A DNA stretch of 64,000 bases from Roseibium aggregatum IAM 12614 (GCF_000168975.1 NZ_AAUW01000001.1:186001-250000), one strand, 5' to 3'; positions 50,180 through 61,029 are shown, counted from the stretch's first letter. Numbers and translations: made by a program. Notes: generated by a model not told the origin, from the letters alone.

Positions 50180-50221
50180 TATCCTTTGAGAGAGGCCTAT
50201 CGACCTTCCTCAGCACGAGGG
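50180..50221 (-). repeat. Degenerate family A repeat, copy 5
   Basis: TATCCTTTGAGAGAGGCC and CCTTCCTCAGCACGAGGG echo the inverted family A element (compare copy 1) with several changes. It faces copy 4 in the same inverted arrangement as copies 1 and 2. Confidence 0.5.
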
Positions 50222-50227
50222 TGAGAA

Positions 50228-51061
50228 TTAATCCGCCCTCTCGAGATAAACCCGCTCCGCATTCCCACCTAGAACGGCCAGCCGTTCTGCTTCATCAAGG
50301 TCACTCAGCAACACATCGGTGATCCCGATCCAGTCCTCATAGGAGCAGGCGAGGGTAGAGACCGGCCAGTCGCTGCCCCAGATCAGACGGTGCGGACCAA
50401 AGGTGTCCAGCAGGTGGGCCACATAGGGGCGCAAGGTCTCTGTGGTCCAATCTGAGCCGGCTTCGGTCACGAGGCCAGAAAGCTTGCAGAAGGCTGAAGT
50501 TTCCCGCGCAATGGCGGCCATGTCCTCTGCCCAGCCGTTCATCCGGCCATCCGCGATATGCGGTTTGGAGCCATGGTCGACGACGATGCGCATGTCCGGA
50601 TGTCGATCTGCGATTGTCAAAAGGTTCGGCAGATGCTGTGGCAGGGTGAGGGCATCGAAAACGAGGTCATGCTCGATAAGCGCTTGATATGCGGGCATAA
50701 GGTCCGGGCGCAGCATCCAGTCGGGATCTTCGATGTCCTGGATCATCGGCCTGAGCCCGACCAGCTTCGGGTTGCCAGCCAGATCGGCAATCTGGTCCGG
50801 CGCTTCTGCCGCCTCGAAATCCACCCAGCCGACAACGCCCTTGATGAAGTCGTTCTCATCGGCAAGGTCCAGCATATAGCGGGTTTCCGCCACGGTCGGC
50901 GCCGCCTGGACCAGGATCGTGCCCTCAATCCCGAACCGGTCAAGATACGGTGTGAGGTCGATCGGGCCGAAATCGCGATAGATCAGTTCGAGGTCCGGCG
51001 TCAGCCAGCCATAGTCGCCACGGTCAAGGGCCCAGAAATGCTGATGTGCATCCAGTCTCAT
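50228..51061 (-). CDS. Amidohydrolase-family sugar lactonase (L-fuconolactonase-like)
   Basis: This 277-residue amidohydrolase-2 protein opens with the metal-binding LDAHQHFW (H-x-H) and has the IVVDHGSKP histidine and the closing WGSDWPV aspartate. COG3618 members hydrolyse L-fucono-1,5-lactone and related sugar lactones. It overlaps fucU by four bases, and the sugar dehydrogenase precedes it, which fits lactone hydrolysis after oxidation of the sugar. Confidence 0.85.
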   Translation of the reverse strand: MRLDAHQHFWALDRGDYGWLTPDLELIYRDFGPIDLTPYLDRFGIEGTILVQAAPTVAETRYMLDLADENDFIKGVVGWVDFEAAEAPDQIADLAGNPKLVGLRPMIQDIEDPDWMLRPDLMPAYQALIEHDLVFDALTLPQHLPNLLTIADRHPDMRIVVDHGSKPHIADGRMNGWAEDMAAIARETSAFCKLSGLVTEAGSDWTTETLRPYVAHLLDTFGPHRLIWGSDWPVSTLACSYEDWIGITDVLLSDLDEAERLAVLGGNAERVYLERAD

Positions 51062-51489
51062 GGTTCGATAATGCCCTTGGTCAGGATGATGTTGCCGTAA
51101 AGACGGGTTTCCCCTGTCTGAACCACGGCGAAGGCACTGCTGGCCGCTTCATAGAAGGCGTGACGCTCAAGCGTTTCGATCTGCGCAGGTTTGTCGGCGG
51201 TGCCGTCGATGATGGTCTGAAACTCGGCAACGATCTCGGGCACCGCATCGGGATCGCCGACCACCTGCATCGTCCTGGCGGGCGCCGGAACGAAAGTGTC
51301 GAGCGGCATTACCGACAGGATCGCCTTCAGCGTGTCGGTTGCCGATATGCCGTCGAGGCGAACACAATCGGGGCCGGAGCTTTCCGCCGGAAAGTTGGCG
51401 TCGACAATGGCAATCTCGTCGCCGTGGCCCATGGCTCTGAGGGCATAAAGCAGCGAAGGGCTCAGGATGGGGGGAAGGTTACGCAACAT
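51058..51489 (-). CDS. fucU: L-fucose mutarotase-like protein (RbsD/FucU family)
   Basis: This 143-residue protein has the family motif ALRAMGHGDEIAIVDANFP, with the catalytic His, and a late FAVVQTGETRLYGNIILTKG. It speeds anomer exchange so that the dehydrogenase gets the right form of the sugar. The ATG at 51489 overlaps the end of the dehydrogenase gene by 11 bases, so translation is coupled. Confidence 0.87.
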   Translation of the reverse strand: MLRNLPPILSPSLLYALRAMGHGDEIAIVDANFPAESSGPDCVRLDGISATDTLKAILSVMPLDTFVPAPARTMQVVGDPDAVPEIVAEFQTIIDGTADKPAQIETLERHAFYEAASSAFAVVQTGETRLYGNIILTKGIIEP

Positions 51490-52531
51490 GGCTGGTCTCG
51501 CTCGGCAAGGGGGCATCGGGACGGATCAGCTTGGCGGACCTGAGGTCCGACCAGAGCGCTGCCGGAATATCGGTGTGTAGAAGCGCGATATTGGCTTCCA
51601 CCTCGGCAGCGTTCACCGCGCCGGGGATGACGGTTTTCACGCTTGGATGCCCAAGCACGAATTGCAGGGCGGCCGCGATCAAAGGGACCGAGTGGTTCCG
51701 GCAAACCTCCTCGATCTTGCGCACGCGCTCCAGGATCTCCTCCGGCGCATCGGCATAATTGTATTTCGCACCGGGAACGGCGCCCGTTGCCAGAATGCCG
51801 GAATTATAGGGCCCGCCCAGAATGATGCCCACATCGCGCTGTTCGCAAAGCGGCAGGAAGCTCTCAAGGGCGTCCTGTTCGAGAAGCGTGTAGCGGCCGG
51901 CCAGCAGGAAACAGTCGAAATCGGCAAGGCCCAGCAGCTTCTGGCACACCTGCCATTCATTCACCCCGGCGCCGATGGCGGCAATCTCACCGGCCTCTTT
52001 CAACTCGGTCAGGGCCTTGTAGCCGCCAAGATCGAAGAGTTCGCGAACGCGTGCATCGCTTGCTTCCTGAGAGCCTTGAGAAAAGGCGCAGACATCATGC
52101 ACGAAAAGGATGTCCGCATTGGCGACCTCCAGCCGCTGTCGGCTTGCCTCGTAGCTGCGCATGACGCCGTAGTAGCTGTAGTCGAAGACGATCCGTTTCT
52201 GCGGAACGTCGACAAAGGCTTCCGGTGTGACTTCATGCGGCTCGCAGTCCAGCAGCAGGCGACCGATCTTGGTCGAAAGCTGGATGTTGCCACGGCCGAA
52301 GCGTTTGATTGCAACACCGAAGCGCATTTCCGAACGGCCGAGGCCATACTGCGGTGCCGTATCAAAGTAGCGGATGCCGTTGTCAAAGGCCGCCTGCAAC
52401 GCGGCCTGGGCATCGTCTTCAGAGACCTTGCGATAAAGATTGCCGAGCGGCGCGCCGCCGAAACCCATCTCCGTCAGGTCGATGGGTCTTGCGGTTCTGC
52501 CGTTCAGCCGCTGTGTTTTCAAGGCGGTCAT
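51479..52531 (-). CDS. Aldo/keto reductase, L-fucose (D-threo-aldose) 1-dehydrogenase-like
   Basis: This 350-residue AKR has GFGGAPLGNLYR at the start, the catalytic tetrad in YFDTAPQYGLGRSE (Asp, Tyr), STKIGRLL (Lys) and LFVHDV (His), and a late QFVLGHPSVKTVIPGAVN cofactor site. D-threo-aldose dehydrogenases of this branch oxidise L-fucose to the lactone. The ATG at 52531 follows AAAGGAAA; the longer frame to 52675 has no support. It starts 85 bases after the GntR stop. Confidence 0.83.
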   Translation of the reverse strand: MTALKTQRLNGRTARPIDLTEMGFGGAPLGNLYRKVSEDDAQAALQAAFDNGIRYFDTAPQYGLGRSEMRFGVAIKRFGRGNIQLSTKIGRLLLDCEPHEVTPEAFVDVPQKRIVFDYSYYGVMRSYEASRQRLEVANADILFVHDVCAFSQGSQEASDARVRELFDLGGYKALTELKEAGEIAAIGAGVNEWQVCQKLLGLADFDCFLLAGRYTLLEQDALESFLPLCEQRDVGIILGGPYNSGILATGAVPGAKYNYADAPEEILERVRKIEEVCRNHSVPLIAAALQFVLGHPSVKTVIPGAVNAAEVEANIALLHTDIPAALWSDLRSAKLIRPDAPLPSETSHVA

Positions 52532-52616
52532 GTGTTTCCTTTGGACATTTCCCCGGGGTCGGATTGATTTTGCGCCGCATGACCTGCGGTCTTGTGTCGG
52601 GCCGAAGGGCCAGGTG

Positions 52617-53330
52617 TCAGTCGAACAGATCCGGTCTGGTTTCGGCGAGCGGTTCCAGACGGCTGACAAGTTCACTCAGGTGCTTTTTCATGGCCTGTCG
52701 GGCCCGTTCCGGATCGCGGTCGCGGATCGCCTCGACGATGACCCGGTGTTCGTCATAGGCCTCAAAGGCACGGCCGCGCATGGGCAGCAGCAATTGCCGC
52801 GCCCGGTTCACCTGCACCCAGCCGGTGGCGGCAAGCGTGTTGAGTTTCGGATACCCGGTGAACGAGAAGATGAGCTCGTGCATATGCTCGTCCTCCCGAT
52901 AAAACCCGGCTTCATCGTGGTCTTCCAGGCAAAGGGCCTGAAGGCGCATGTTGCGGTTCAACTCAAGAAGCTGTTCCTCGGTCCGCTCAGAGGCGACTTT
53001 TGATACCGCCGCCAGTTCAATCGCTTCCCGAAGAAACGCACCTTCACGAATTTCGGACATTGAAAACTTGGTGACGCGCGACCCTGACTGGGGAATGACC
53101 TCCACCAGACCTTCGCCGGCCAACCGGGTGATGGCTTCCGTCACGGGGGAGCGGGAGACGCCGAGCTGATCGCAGATGACCTGCTTCTTGAGCGGAGTTC
53201 CCGGCGGCAGGTCCATGGCGAGGATGGCGGTGCGCAGGGCCTCGTAGACACGCTGCGCCAGCGAACCGGACAGTTTGCCGATGTCGGGCAGGGTGATCTC
53301 GGGAAAGTCTTGTTCGCTGTTCAGGGACAT
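52617..53330 (-). CDS. GntR-family (FCD type) regulator of the deoxy-sugar regulon
   Basis: This 237-residue regulator has the GntR winged helix (LAQRVYEALRTAILAMDLPPGTPLKKQVICDQLGVSRSPVTEAITRLAGEGLVEVIPQSGSRVTKF) and an FCD domain with the metal-ligand pattern EDEHMHELIFSF. It is first in the leftward operon and divergent from the dehydratase gene, with a 12-bp palindrome between them. A role as repressor responding to a pathway intermediate is inferred. The ATG at 53330 is used; TTG at 53336 is possible. Confidence 0.87.
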   Translation of the reverse strand: MSLNSEQDFPEITLPDIGKLSGSLAQRVYEALRTAILAMDLPPGTPLKKQVICDQLGVSRSPVTEAITRLAGEGLVEVIPQSGSRVTKFSMSEIREGAFLREAIELAAVSKVASERTEEQLLELNRNMRLQALCLEDHDEAGFYREDEHMHELIFSFTGYPKLNTLAATGWVQVNRARQLLLPMRGRAFEAYDEHRVIVEAIRDRDPERARQAMKKHLSELVSRLEPLAETRPDLFD

Positions 53331-53349
53331 TGTCAACTCGATTAGAATG

Positions 53350-53361
53350 CTAACATGTTAG
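53350..53361. promoter_or_regulatory. 12-bp palindrome, likely GntR operator
   Basis: CTAACATGTTAG is a perfect palindrome in the divergent gap. It sits immediately before a TTGACA box (53362-53367), and TAATCG follows 17 bases later, so it could repress the rightward dehydratase operon. Confidence 0.6.
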
Positions 53362-53536
53362 TTGACACAGTTGCCCTGTCAAGCTAATCGTGAAGAAAGA
53401 CCGGCCAGATCGGCATTCCTTCTCAGGCGTCCTGAGCGAAGTGAAAAGCCGATATTCGTCAAAAGGTTGCGTGAGCCCAAGTCATCTATTGATGGCAGGG
53501 TGGACCGACCAAGCCGGCCGTAGCGGGGAGACAGAC

Positions 53537-55063
53537 GTGTTGCAACCACATGCCAATTCAATCCTTCTGAATGCCGATGACAACGTGGTCATCGCCCTTC
53601 AGGACATTGCGGCCGGCGCCAGCGTTTCCCACGTCGAAGGGCCCATTCCCGGACAGATCCTGCGCGGCCACAAGATTGCCTGCAAACCGATCTCGGCTGG
53701 CGAAAACGTCATCCGTTACGGCCAGATCATCGGCCAGGCGAAAGCTGACATCCGGCCGGGAGAGCATGTGCATGTGCATAACCTTGGCATGGGTGAGCAC
53801 AGCCAGGACTATCAGCACGCCGAAGCCTCCGTTCCCCTGGAGCCGGTAACTGAAGAGCGCACCTTTCTCGGCTACCGCCGTCAGACGGGGCGCGCCGGTA
53901 CGCGCAATTATATCGGGATCCTGACCTCGGTGAACTGCTCCGGTTCCGTCGCGAAGTTCATTGCGGAGGCTGCAGAAAAGTCCGGTTTGCTGGAAGAGTT
54001 TCCGAATGTGGATGGGATCGTTCCCATCGTTCACGGCACCGGTTGCGGCATGTCCGGCAAGGACGAAGGCTATGCAACCCTGTTCCGGACCCTTTCCGGT
54101 TATGCCCAGCATCCGAATTTCGCAGCCATCCTGCTGATTGGTCTCGGTTGCGAGGTCATGCAGATTGCCGACCTCATCGGTGACCGCAAGATCCGCCCGG
54201 ATGGCGATCTGCGCTATATGACCATTCAGCAGACAGGCGGCACGCGCAAGACCATCGAGGCTGGGCTGAAGGAATTGCGGGCGCTTGCCGAACTTGCCAA
54301 CAAGGCCGAGCGCACACCGGTGCCGGTCTCTGAAATCACCGTCGGCATGCAGTGCGGCGGTTCGGACGGATATTCCGGCATCACGGCCAATCCGGCCCTC
54401 GGGATCGCATCCGATCTTCTGGTCCGTCACGGCGGCACCACCATCCTGTCCGAAACGTCGGAGATCTACGGCGCGGAACATCTTCTCACCCGGCGAGCCG
54501 TGTCTGTCGATGTCGGCAGGAAGCTGATCGAGCGCGTGCGCTGGTGGGAAGACTACACAGCCCGCAATGGCGGCGAGATGGACAACAATCCGTCCCCAGG
54601 CAACAAGCGCGGCGGCTTGACGACTATCCTGGAAAAGTCGCTCGGTGCGGCTGCCAAGGGCGGCTCCGCGCCATTGGTTGACGTCTACAAGTTTGCGGAA
54701 CCGATCGACAAGAAGGGCTTTGTCTTCATGGACAGCCCTGGCTTCGATCCGTGCTCGGTGACCGGCCAGATCGCCTCCGGTGCCAACATCATTGTCTTCA
54801 CGACCGGGCGCGGTTCCGTCTCGGGTTACATGCCGACACCTTGCATCAAGCTTGCCACCAACAGCGAGATGTATGGCCGTATGTCGGAAGACATGGACAT
54901 CAATTGCGGTGACATCATCTCCGAAAACGTCAGCCTGGAAGCCAAGGGTGAGGAGATCTTCGAAATGATCATTACCGTCGCCTCGGGCAAACAATCCAAG
55001 AGTGAGGAACTCGGCTTCGGCGGTGTTGAATTCGTGCCGTGGCAGATCGGTGCGGTGATGTAA
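53537..55063 (+). CDS. UxaA-family dehydratase (altronate dehydratase type), SAF plus catalytic domain
   Basis: This 508-residue protein has an N-terminal SAF domain (about residues 1-95) and the UxaA catalytic domain with TSVNCSGSVAKFIAE, GTGCGMSG, the LIGLGCEVMQI cysteine segment and a late IASGANIIVFTTGRGSVSGYMPTPCIKLATN. These enzymes dehydrate sugar acids using iron. In this operon it probably acts on L-fuconate or a similar 6-deoxy sugar acid in place of the usual enolase-family enzyme. I chose the GTG at 53537 with GGGGAG upstream; TTG at 53540 is also possible. Confidence 0.83.
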   Translation: MLQPHANSILLNADDNVVIALQDIAAGASVSHVEGPIPGQILRGHKIACKPISAGENVIRYGQIIGQAKADIRPGEHVHVHNLGMGEHSQDYQHAEASVPLEPVTEERTFLGYRRQTGRAGTRNYIGILTSVNCSGSVAKFIAEAAEKSGLLEEFPNVDGIVPIVHGTGCGMSGKDEGYATLFRTLSGYAQHPNFAAILLIGLGCEVMQIADLIGDRKIRPDGDLRYMTIQQTGGTRKTIEAGLKELRALAELANKAERTPVPVSEITVGMQCGGSDGYSGITANPALGIASDLLVRHGGTTILSETSEIYGAEHLLTRRAVSVDVGRKLIERVRWWEDYTARNGGEMDNNPSPGNKRGGLTTILEKSLGAAAKGGSAPLVDVYKFAEPIDKKGFVFMDSPGFDPCSVTGQIASGANIIVFTTGRGSVSGYMPTPCIKLATNSEMYGRMSEDMDINCGDIISENVSLEAKGEEIFEMIITVASGKQSKSEELGFGGVEFVPWQIGAVM

Positions 55064-55112
55064 TCGCATCCATAAGATGTGAAAAAATACGCGGGCCTTC
55101 AGGAGGATTTCA

Positions 55113-55862
55113 GTGCGCTTGAAAGATAAAACAATTTTGGTGACAGCGGCCGGGCAGGGCATTGGCCGTGCAAGCGCGATTGCCTGCGCCAGAGAAGGCG
55201 CGAAGGTTTATGCGGCCGACATCAACGAGGAAGCGCTGTCGACGCTTCCCACGGGGTGCCCCGGTATCGAGATCCACAAACTGGACGTTTGCGACCGCGC
55301 GGCCATCGACGCCCTGGCAGCCGAATTGCCTGCGCTCGATGGCCTCTTCAATTGTGCGGGCTTTGTTCATAACGGCACGGTTCTTGACATCAGCGAAGAC
55401 GACTGGGCCTTCAGCTTCGAGCTGAACGTCACCTCCATGTACCGCATGACCCAGGCTTTCCTGCCGGGTATGCGCGAACGGGCCAAGGCCACCGGAACCG
55501 CTTCGATCCTGAACATGGCGTCAATGGCATCGTCCATCAAAGGCTTTCCGATGCGCACCGCCTATGGTGCCACCAAGGCGGCCGTGATTGGCCTCACCAA
55601 GGGTGTCGCGGCAGACTTCGTGAAGGAAGGCATCCGCTGCAACGCGCTGTGCCCGGGCACCGTCGACACCCCGTCCTTGCGCGGACGCATCGCCTCTGCG
55701 CCTGATCCCGTGGAAGCGGAGAAAAACTTCATTGCCCGGCAGCCCATGGGCCGTCTGGCGACCGTCGACGACATGACGCCGATGGTCGTCTACCTGCTGT
55801 CTGACGAGAGCCGGTTCGTTTCCGGTCAGGCACTTCTGGTCGACGGAGGTGTCACCATCTGA
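55113..55862 (+). CDS. SDR dehydrogenase, 2-keto-3-deoxy-sugar-acid dehydrogenase-like
   Basis: This 249-residue SDR has [14 protein letters not shown] (NAD site), NCAGFVHNG, the YGATKAAV Tyr-Lys pair and the [14 protein letters not shown] substrate loop. Relatives oxidise 2-keto-3-deoxy-L-fuconate at C4. GTG at 55113 has AGGAGG six bases before it. It sits between the dehydratase and the importer, as expected for the third step of the pathway. Confidence 0.84.
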   Translation: MRLKDKTILVTAAGQGIGRASAIACAREGAKVYAADINEEALSTLPTGCPGIEIHKLDVCDRAAIDALAAELPALDGLFNCAGFVHNGTVLDISEDDWAFSFELNVTSMYRMTQAFLPGMRERAKATGTASILNMASMASSIKGFPMRTAYGATKAAVIGLTKGVAADFVKEGIRCNALCPGTVDTPSLRGRIASAPDPVEAEKNFIARQPMGRLATVDDMTPMVVYLLSDESRFVSGQALLVDGGVTI

Positions 55863-55899
55863 CGGTGGCCCCTTTGTCGCGGTTTGGGAGGATCGCGCC

Positions 55900-57422
<1,523 letters not shown>

Positions 57423-57426
<4 letters not shown>

Positions 57427-58427
57427 CCGCCGTCAATCCGTCCTCTTCGCCGTCGCTCGTTGCACGTCTGATCGAGACCGGGGCGCACCAGAAATTGCTG
57501 GCCTTCGCCAGCCTGGTTCTTTTGCTGATCGGCTTCTCGATCGCATCGCCCAACTTCATGCAGACCTCCAACATGATCGCCATCCTTCAGGCGACCTCCG
57601 TCAATGGCGTGCTGGCGGTTGCGGCAACCCTGGTAATCATCACGGGCGGTATCGATCTGTCCGTTGGAACCTTGATGACATTCTGTGCGGTGATAGCAGG
57701 CGTCGTGCTGACAAATCTCGGCATGCCGTTGCCGCTTGGCGTGATTGCCGCCATTGCAACGGGGGCTCTCTGCGGCCTGTGTTCGGGCACCTTCATTGCA
57801 AAAATGAAAATCCCGCCCTTTATCGCGACACTCGGCATGATGCTGATCCTGAAAGGCCTGTCGCTGGTGATTTCCGGAACCCGGCCGATCTATTTCAACG
57901 ACACGCCGGGCTTCGACCTGATTTCCCGCGGTTCGCTGATTGGTGACATTTTTCCGGCTCTGCCGATCCCGAACGGGGTTCTGATCCTGTTCCTGGTGGC
58001 CGGGGCCGCATCCTACATTCTCGGCCGCACGGTTCTTGGCCGCTATACCTTCGCGCTGGGCTCCAACGAAGAGGCGGTCCGCCTGTCCGGCGTCAACACC
58101 GATTTCTGGAAGATGTCGGTCTACGCCCTGGCTGGCTCCATCTGCGGCATCGCCGGCATCCTGATCGCATCGCGCCTCAACTCTGCCCAGCCTGCGCTCG
58201 GCCTGGGGTATGAGCTGGAAGCCATCGCGGCTGTCGTGATCGGTGGCACATCGCTGTCCGGCGGCCGCGGCACGGTTCTGGGCACCTTGATCGGAGCGCT
58301 GATCATGGCTGTCCTGACCAACGGTTTGCGCGTCCTGTCCGTCGCCCAGGAGTGGCAGACGGTGGTGACCGGCGCAATCATCATCCTGGCCGTTTACGCG
58401 GACATGGTGCGCAGGCGCAAAGCCTGA
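57423..58427 (+). CDS. Sugar ABC transporter permease (RbsC type)
   Basis: This 334-residue permease has about eight to ten helices, the [13 protein letters not shown] motif that marks the RbsC family and a [22 protein letters not shown] segment near the C-terminus. It overlaps the ATPase stop by four bases and is followed by the binding protein 71 bases later. Confidence 0.93.
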
Positions 58428-58498
58428 GTGAAACCACAAGAGGGCGACAATGCCCCGACTATCGGACCTTCCGTCCGTTTCTACCAAAGGAGAGGAAT

Positions 58499-59443
58499 AT
58501 GCTGAACAGACGTACTCTTATCGGAGCCGCAAGCGCAGCCGCTCTGATGCTTTCGGGTAACTTCGCCTTCGCCCAGGAGACCTACATTCCGCTGATCTCC
58601 AAGGGCTTCCAGCACCAGTTCTGGCAGGCCGTGAAGGCCGGTGCAGATCAGGCCGCCTCGGAAATGGGCGTTACGATCACCTTCGAAGGCCCGGACAACG
58701 AGACCATGGTCGACCGCCAGATCGACATGCTGGCCGCTGCGCTCGCCAAGAACCCGACGGCTATCGGCTTCGCGGCTCTCGACAGCCAGGCGGCCATTCC
58801 GCTGCTGAAGCAGGCTCAGGAAAAGGGCATCCCGGTCATCGCTTTTGACAGCGGTGTCGACAGTGACATTCCGGTGTCGACCGCATCCACCGACAACATC
58901 GCAGCCGCCGCTCTGGCCGCAGATAAGATGGCCGATCTGATCGGCGGAGCTGGCCAGGTCGCCGTCGTGGCACATGACCAGACCAGCCGAACCGGCATCG
59001 ACCGCGTGGATGGTTTTGTCAACCAGATGAAGGCGAAGCACCCGGATATCGAGGTGGTGACCGTTCAGTACGGTGGCGGCGACCATCTGAAGTCGACCGA
59101 ACTCACCAAGGCCATCCTGACGGCCAACCCGGACCTGAAGGGCATCTTCGGTGCCAATGAAGGCTCGGCCCTGGGTGTCGTCAACGGTGTCTCCGAAATG
59201 GGCAAGTCCGACGTCGTCATCATCGGTTATGACAGCGGCAAGGCCCAGAAGGATGCCATCCGCAATGGCGTCATGGCGGGTGCGATCACCCAGAACCCGG
59301 TCGGTATCGGCTACGAGACCGTGAAAGCGGCGCTTGAAGCCTCTCAGGGCAAGGAAGTTCCCGCCCACATCGATACCGGCTTCTACTACTACGACAAGTC
59401 CAACATTGACGATCCGAAGATCGCTGCTGTCTTGTACGACTGA
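58499..59443 (+). CDS. Periplasmic sugar-binding protein (RbsB type)
   Basis: This 314-residue protein has a signal peptide ending near FAFA (about residue 23) and the two-lobe type I fold with YIPLISKGFQHQFWQAVKAGADQAA, the QIDMLAAALAKNPTAIGFAALD segment, the PVIAFDSGVDSD hinge and ANEGSALGVVNGV. AAGGAGAGG precedes the ATG. The likely ligand is L-fucose or another 6-deoxy hexose, inferred from the operon. Confidence 0.9.
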   Translation: MLNRRTLIGAASAAALMLSGNFAFAQETYIPLISKGFQHQFWQAVKAGADQAASEMGVTITFEGPDNETMVDRQIDMLAAALAKNPTAIGFAALDSQAAIPLLKQAQEKGIPVIAFDSGVDSDIPVSTASTDNIAAAALAADKMADLIGGAGQVAVVAHDQTSRTGIDRVDGFVNQMKAKHPDIEVVTVQYGGGDHLKSTELTKAILTANPDLKGIFGANEGSALGVVNGVSEMGKSDVVIIGYDSGKAQKDAIRNGVMAGAITQNPVGIGYETVKAALEASQGKEVPAHIDTGFYYYDKSNIDDPKIAAVLYD

Positions 59444-59469
59444 TCGATTTTGTCGTAACCAAACCCATC

Positions 59470-59497
59470 GAGCCCGGTTGCATCTGCGACCGGGCTC
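59470..59497 (+). promoter_or_regulatory. Hairpin between the binding protein and hydrolase genes
   Basis: GAGCCCGGT (59470-59478) pairs perfectly with ACCGGGCTC (59489-59497) across a 10-base loop. No T-run follows. It ends about 10 bases before the Shine-Dalgarno of the hydrolase gene and could stabilise the 3' end of the upstream message or attenuate. Confidence 0.45.
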
Positions 59498-59520
59498 CAA
59501 CCATGCAAGGACGATCCTTT

Positions 59521-60375
59521 ATGAAATTGCTGAGATATGGCGCGCCGGGACAGGAAAAACCCGGTGTTCTCGATGCCGACAACCGTGTTCGTGACCTGTC
59601 TTCCGTTGTCGCGGATATTTCCGGCGATGCTCTGCTGCCTGAAAGCATTCAGCGCCTTCAGGGGCTTGATGTCGCTTCTCTGCCGCTGGTTGAAGGAACA
59701 CCCCAGCAGGATCTGCGCGTCGGACCTTGTGTCGGCAACATTGGCAAGTTCATTTGCATCGGCCTCAACTACGCCGACCACGCTGCCGAATCCGGCATGG
59801 ACGTTCCGCCGGAACCGGTGGTCTTCAACAAGTGGACCTCAGCCGTCGTTGGTCCCGATGATGACGTGAAGATCCCGCGCGGATCGCAGAAGACCGACTG
59901 GGAAGTCGAGCTCGGCGTCGTGATCGGCAAGGGTGGTGCCTATATCGAGGAAGCCGATGCGATGAGCCATGTCGCCGGCTTCTGCGTCGTCAACGATGTG
60001 TCCGAACGCGAATTCCAGATCGAACGCTCCGGCACCTGGGACAAGGGCAAGGGCTGCGATACCTTCGGCCCGATCGGCCCCTGGCTGGTGACGCCGGATG
60101 AAGTCGGCAACTTCGACGATCTCGGCATGTGGCTGGAAGTCGACGGCAAGCGCTACCAGAACGGTTCCACCAAGACCATGGTCTACCGCGTGCCCTTCCT
60201 GATTTCCTATCTCAGCCGCTTCATGAGCCTGCAGCCGGGAGACGTCATCTCCACCGGCACGCCTCCGGGCGTCGGCATGGGCCAGAAGCCGCCGGTCTAT
60301 CTGAAGGGCGGCGAAGTCATGACACTGGGCGTCGACAAGCTGGGCAGCCAGACCCAGAAGGTCACCAAGGCCTGA
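59521..60375 (+). CDS. FAH-family hydrolase, 2,4-diketo-3-deoxy-sugar-acid hydrolase-like
   Basis: This 284-residue protein has the fumarylacetoacetate hydrolase fold: FICIGLNYADHAAESG, the metal ligands in DWEVELGVVIG (two Glu) and a following FCVVNDVSERE (Asp), and the late GDVISTGTPPGVGMGQKPP. Members of this branch split 2,4-diketo-3-deoxy-L-fuconate or -rhamnonate into pyruvate and L-lactate, which would complete the pathway. AAGGA lies nine bases before the ATG at 59521. Confidence 0.87.
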   Translation: MKLLRYGAPGQEKPGVLDADNRVRDLSSVVADISGDALLPESIQRLQGLDVASLPLVEGTPQQDLRVGPCVGNIGKFICIGLNYADHAAESGMDVPPEPVVFNKWTSAVVGPDDDVKIPRGSQKTDWEVELGVVIGKGGAYIEEADAMSHVAGFCVVNDVSEREFQIERSGTWDKGKGCDTFGPIGPWLVTPDEVGNFDDLGMWLEVDGKRYQNGSTKTMVYRVPFLISYLSRFMSLQPGDVISTGTPPGVGMGQKPPVYLKGGEVMTLGVDKLGSQTQKVTKA

Positions 60376-60401
60376 TCCCTCAGGCTTCACCACGTAGAGT
60401 T

Positions 60402-60431
60402 ACGGCCGAATGCGGTAACGCGTTCGGCCGT
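60402..60431. terminator. 9-bp hairpin between convergent genes
   Basis: ACGGCCGAA (60402-60410) pairs with TTCGGCCGT (60423-60431) across 12 bases between the hydrolase and LuxR genes. No T-run follows, so terminator function is a guess. Confidence 0.4.
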
Positions 60432-60489
60432 CGGCGTATGTTGGCACGGCCCAGGTCAAAACGCCTGAAGCCGGGCAGGTGGCAGCCCG

Positions 60490-61029
60490 CTATTGTCCGG
60501 AAAGCCTGGACAACAGCACGGCAACGCTTTTGACCTGAAACTTCTTCAGGAGCCTTGCCCGCACGTCCTCGACAGTTCTGGGGGAAAGATTCAGCACGCG
60601 CCCCATTTCCTTGCTGGTCTGGCCCTGGGACAGGAGCAGCAGAACGTCGCGCTCGCGCGGTGTCAGTTTCGGACCCGCGGCTGCATTGTCGATCAGGGCG
60701 AAACTCAGGACGATCCGCGCCAGCGGTGTTTCCGGCGTCAGGGTGCGGGCCCGGAACCGGCACCAGATCGGCGTTCCATCGGAACGCCGCATCAGCCGTT
60801 CGTCCGTATAGGGCAGCGACCGGCGCAGGGGCTCCAGACCGATGTCGCGAATCTGGTGGAACTCCTGGTCCGTGCCGTAAAGCAGCCGGAAACTCTGGCC
60901 GATCAACTGATCCTTCTTGAACCCGAACATCTCCACGAATGTCTGGTTGCAGGCGCGGATGATGCGGTTCTCGGTCAGCGCAAGGCCCATGGGGGCATTT
61001 TCAAAAGCGAGTTGGTCGAGGTCTTCCAT
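60490..61029 (-). CDS. PAS-domain LuxR-type regulator
   Basis: This 179-residue protein has an N-terminal PAS domain (about residues 5-115, with IIRACNQTFVEMFGFKKDQLIGQSFRLLY) and a C-terminal LuxR/GerE helix-turn-helix (LTPRERDVLLLLSQGQTSKEMGRVLNLSPRTVEDVRARLLKKF). There is no receiver domain, so the PAS domain senses a ligand or cofactor directly. It is divergent from the M20 peptidase gene with a 20-bp palindrome between, which is the likely operator. Confidence 0.88.
   Translation of the reverse strand: MEDLDQLAFENAPMGLALTENRIIRACNQTFVEMFGFKKDQLIGQSFRLLYGTDQEFHQIRDIGLEPLRRSLPYTDERLMRRSDGTPIWCRFRARTLTPETPLARIVLSFALIDNAAAGPKLTPRERDVLLLLSQGQTSKEMGRVLNLSPRTVEDVRARLLKKFQVKSVAVLLSRLSGQ

Larger units (their letters stand above)
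49818..50227. other. Repeat-rich intergenic region
   Basis: About 410 bases between mdeB and the lactonase gene, with no supported gene. It holds two copies of repeat family B and two copies (one degenerate) of family A, listed separately. Confidence 0.7.
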
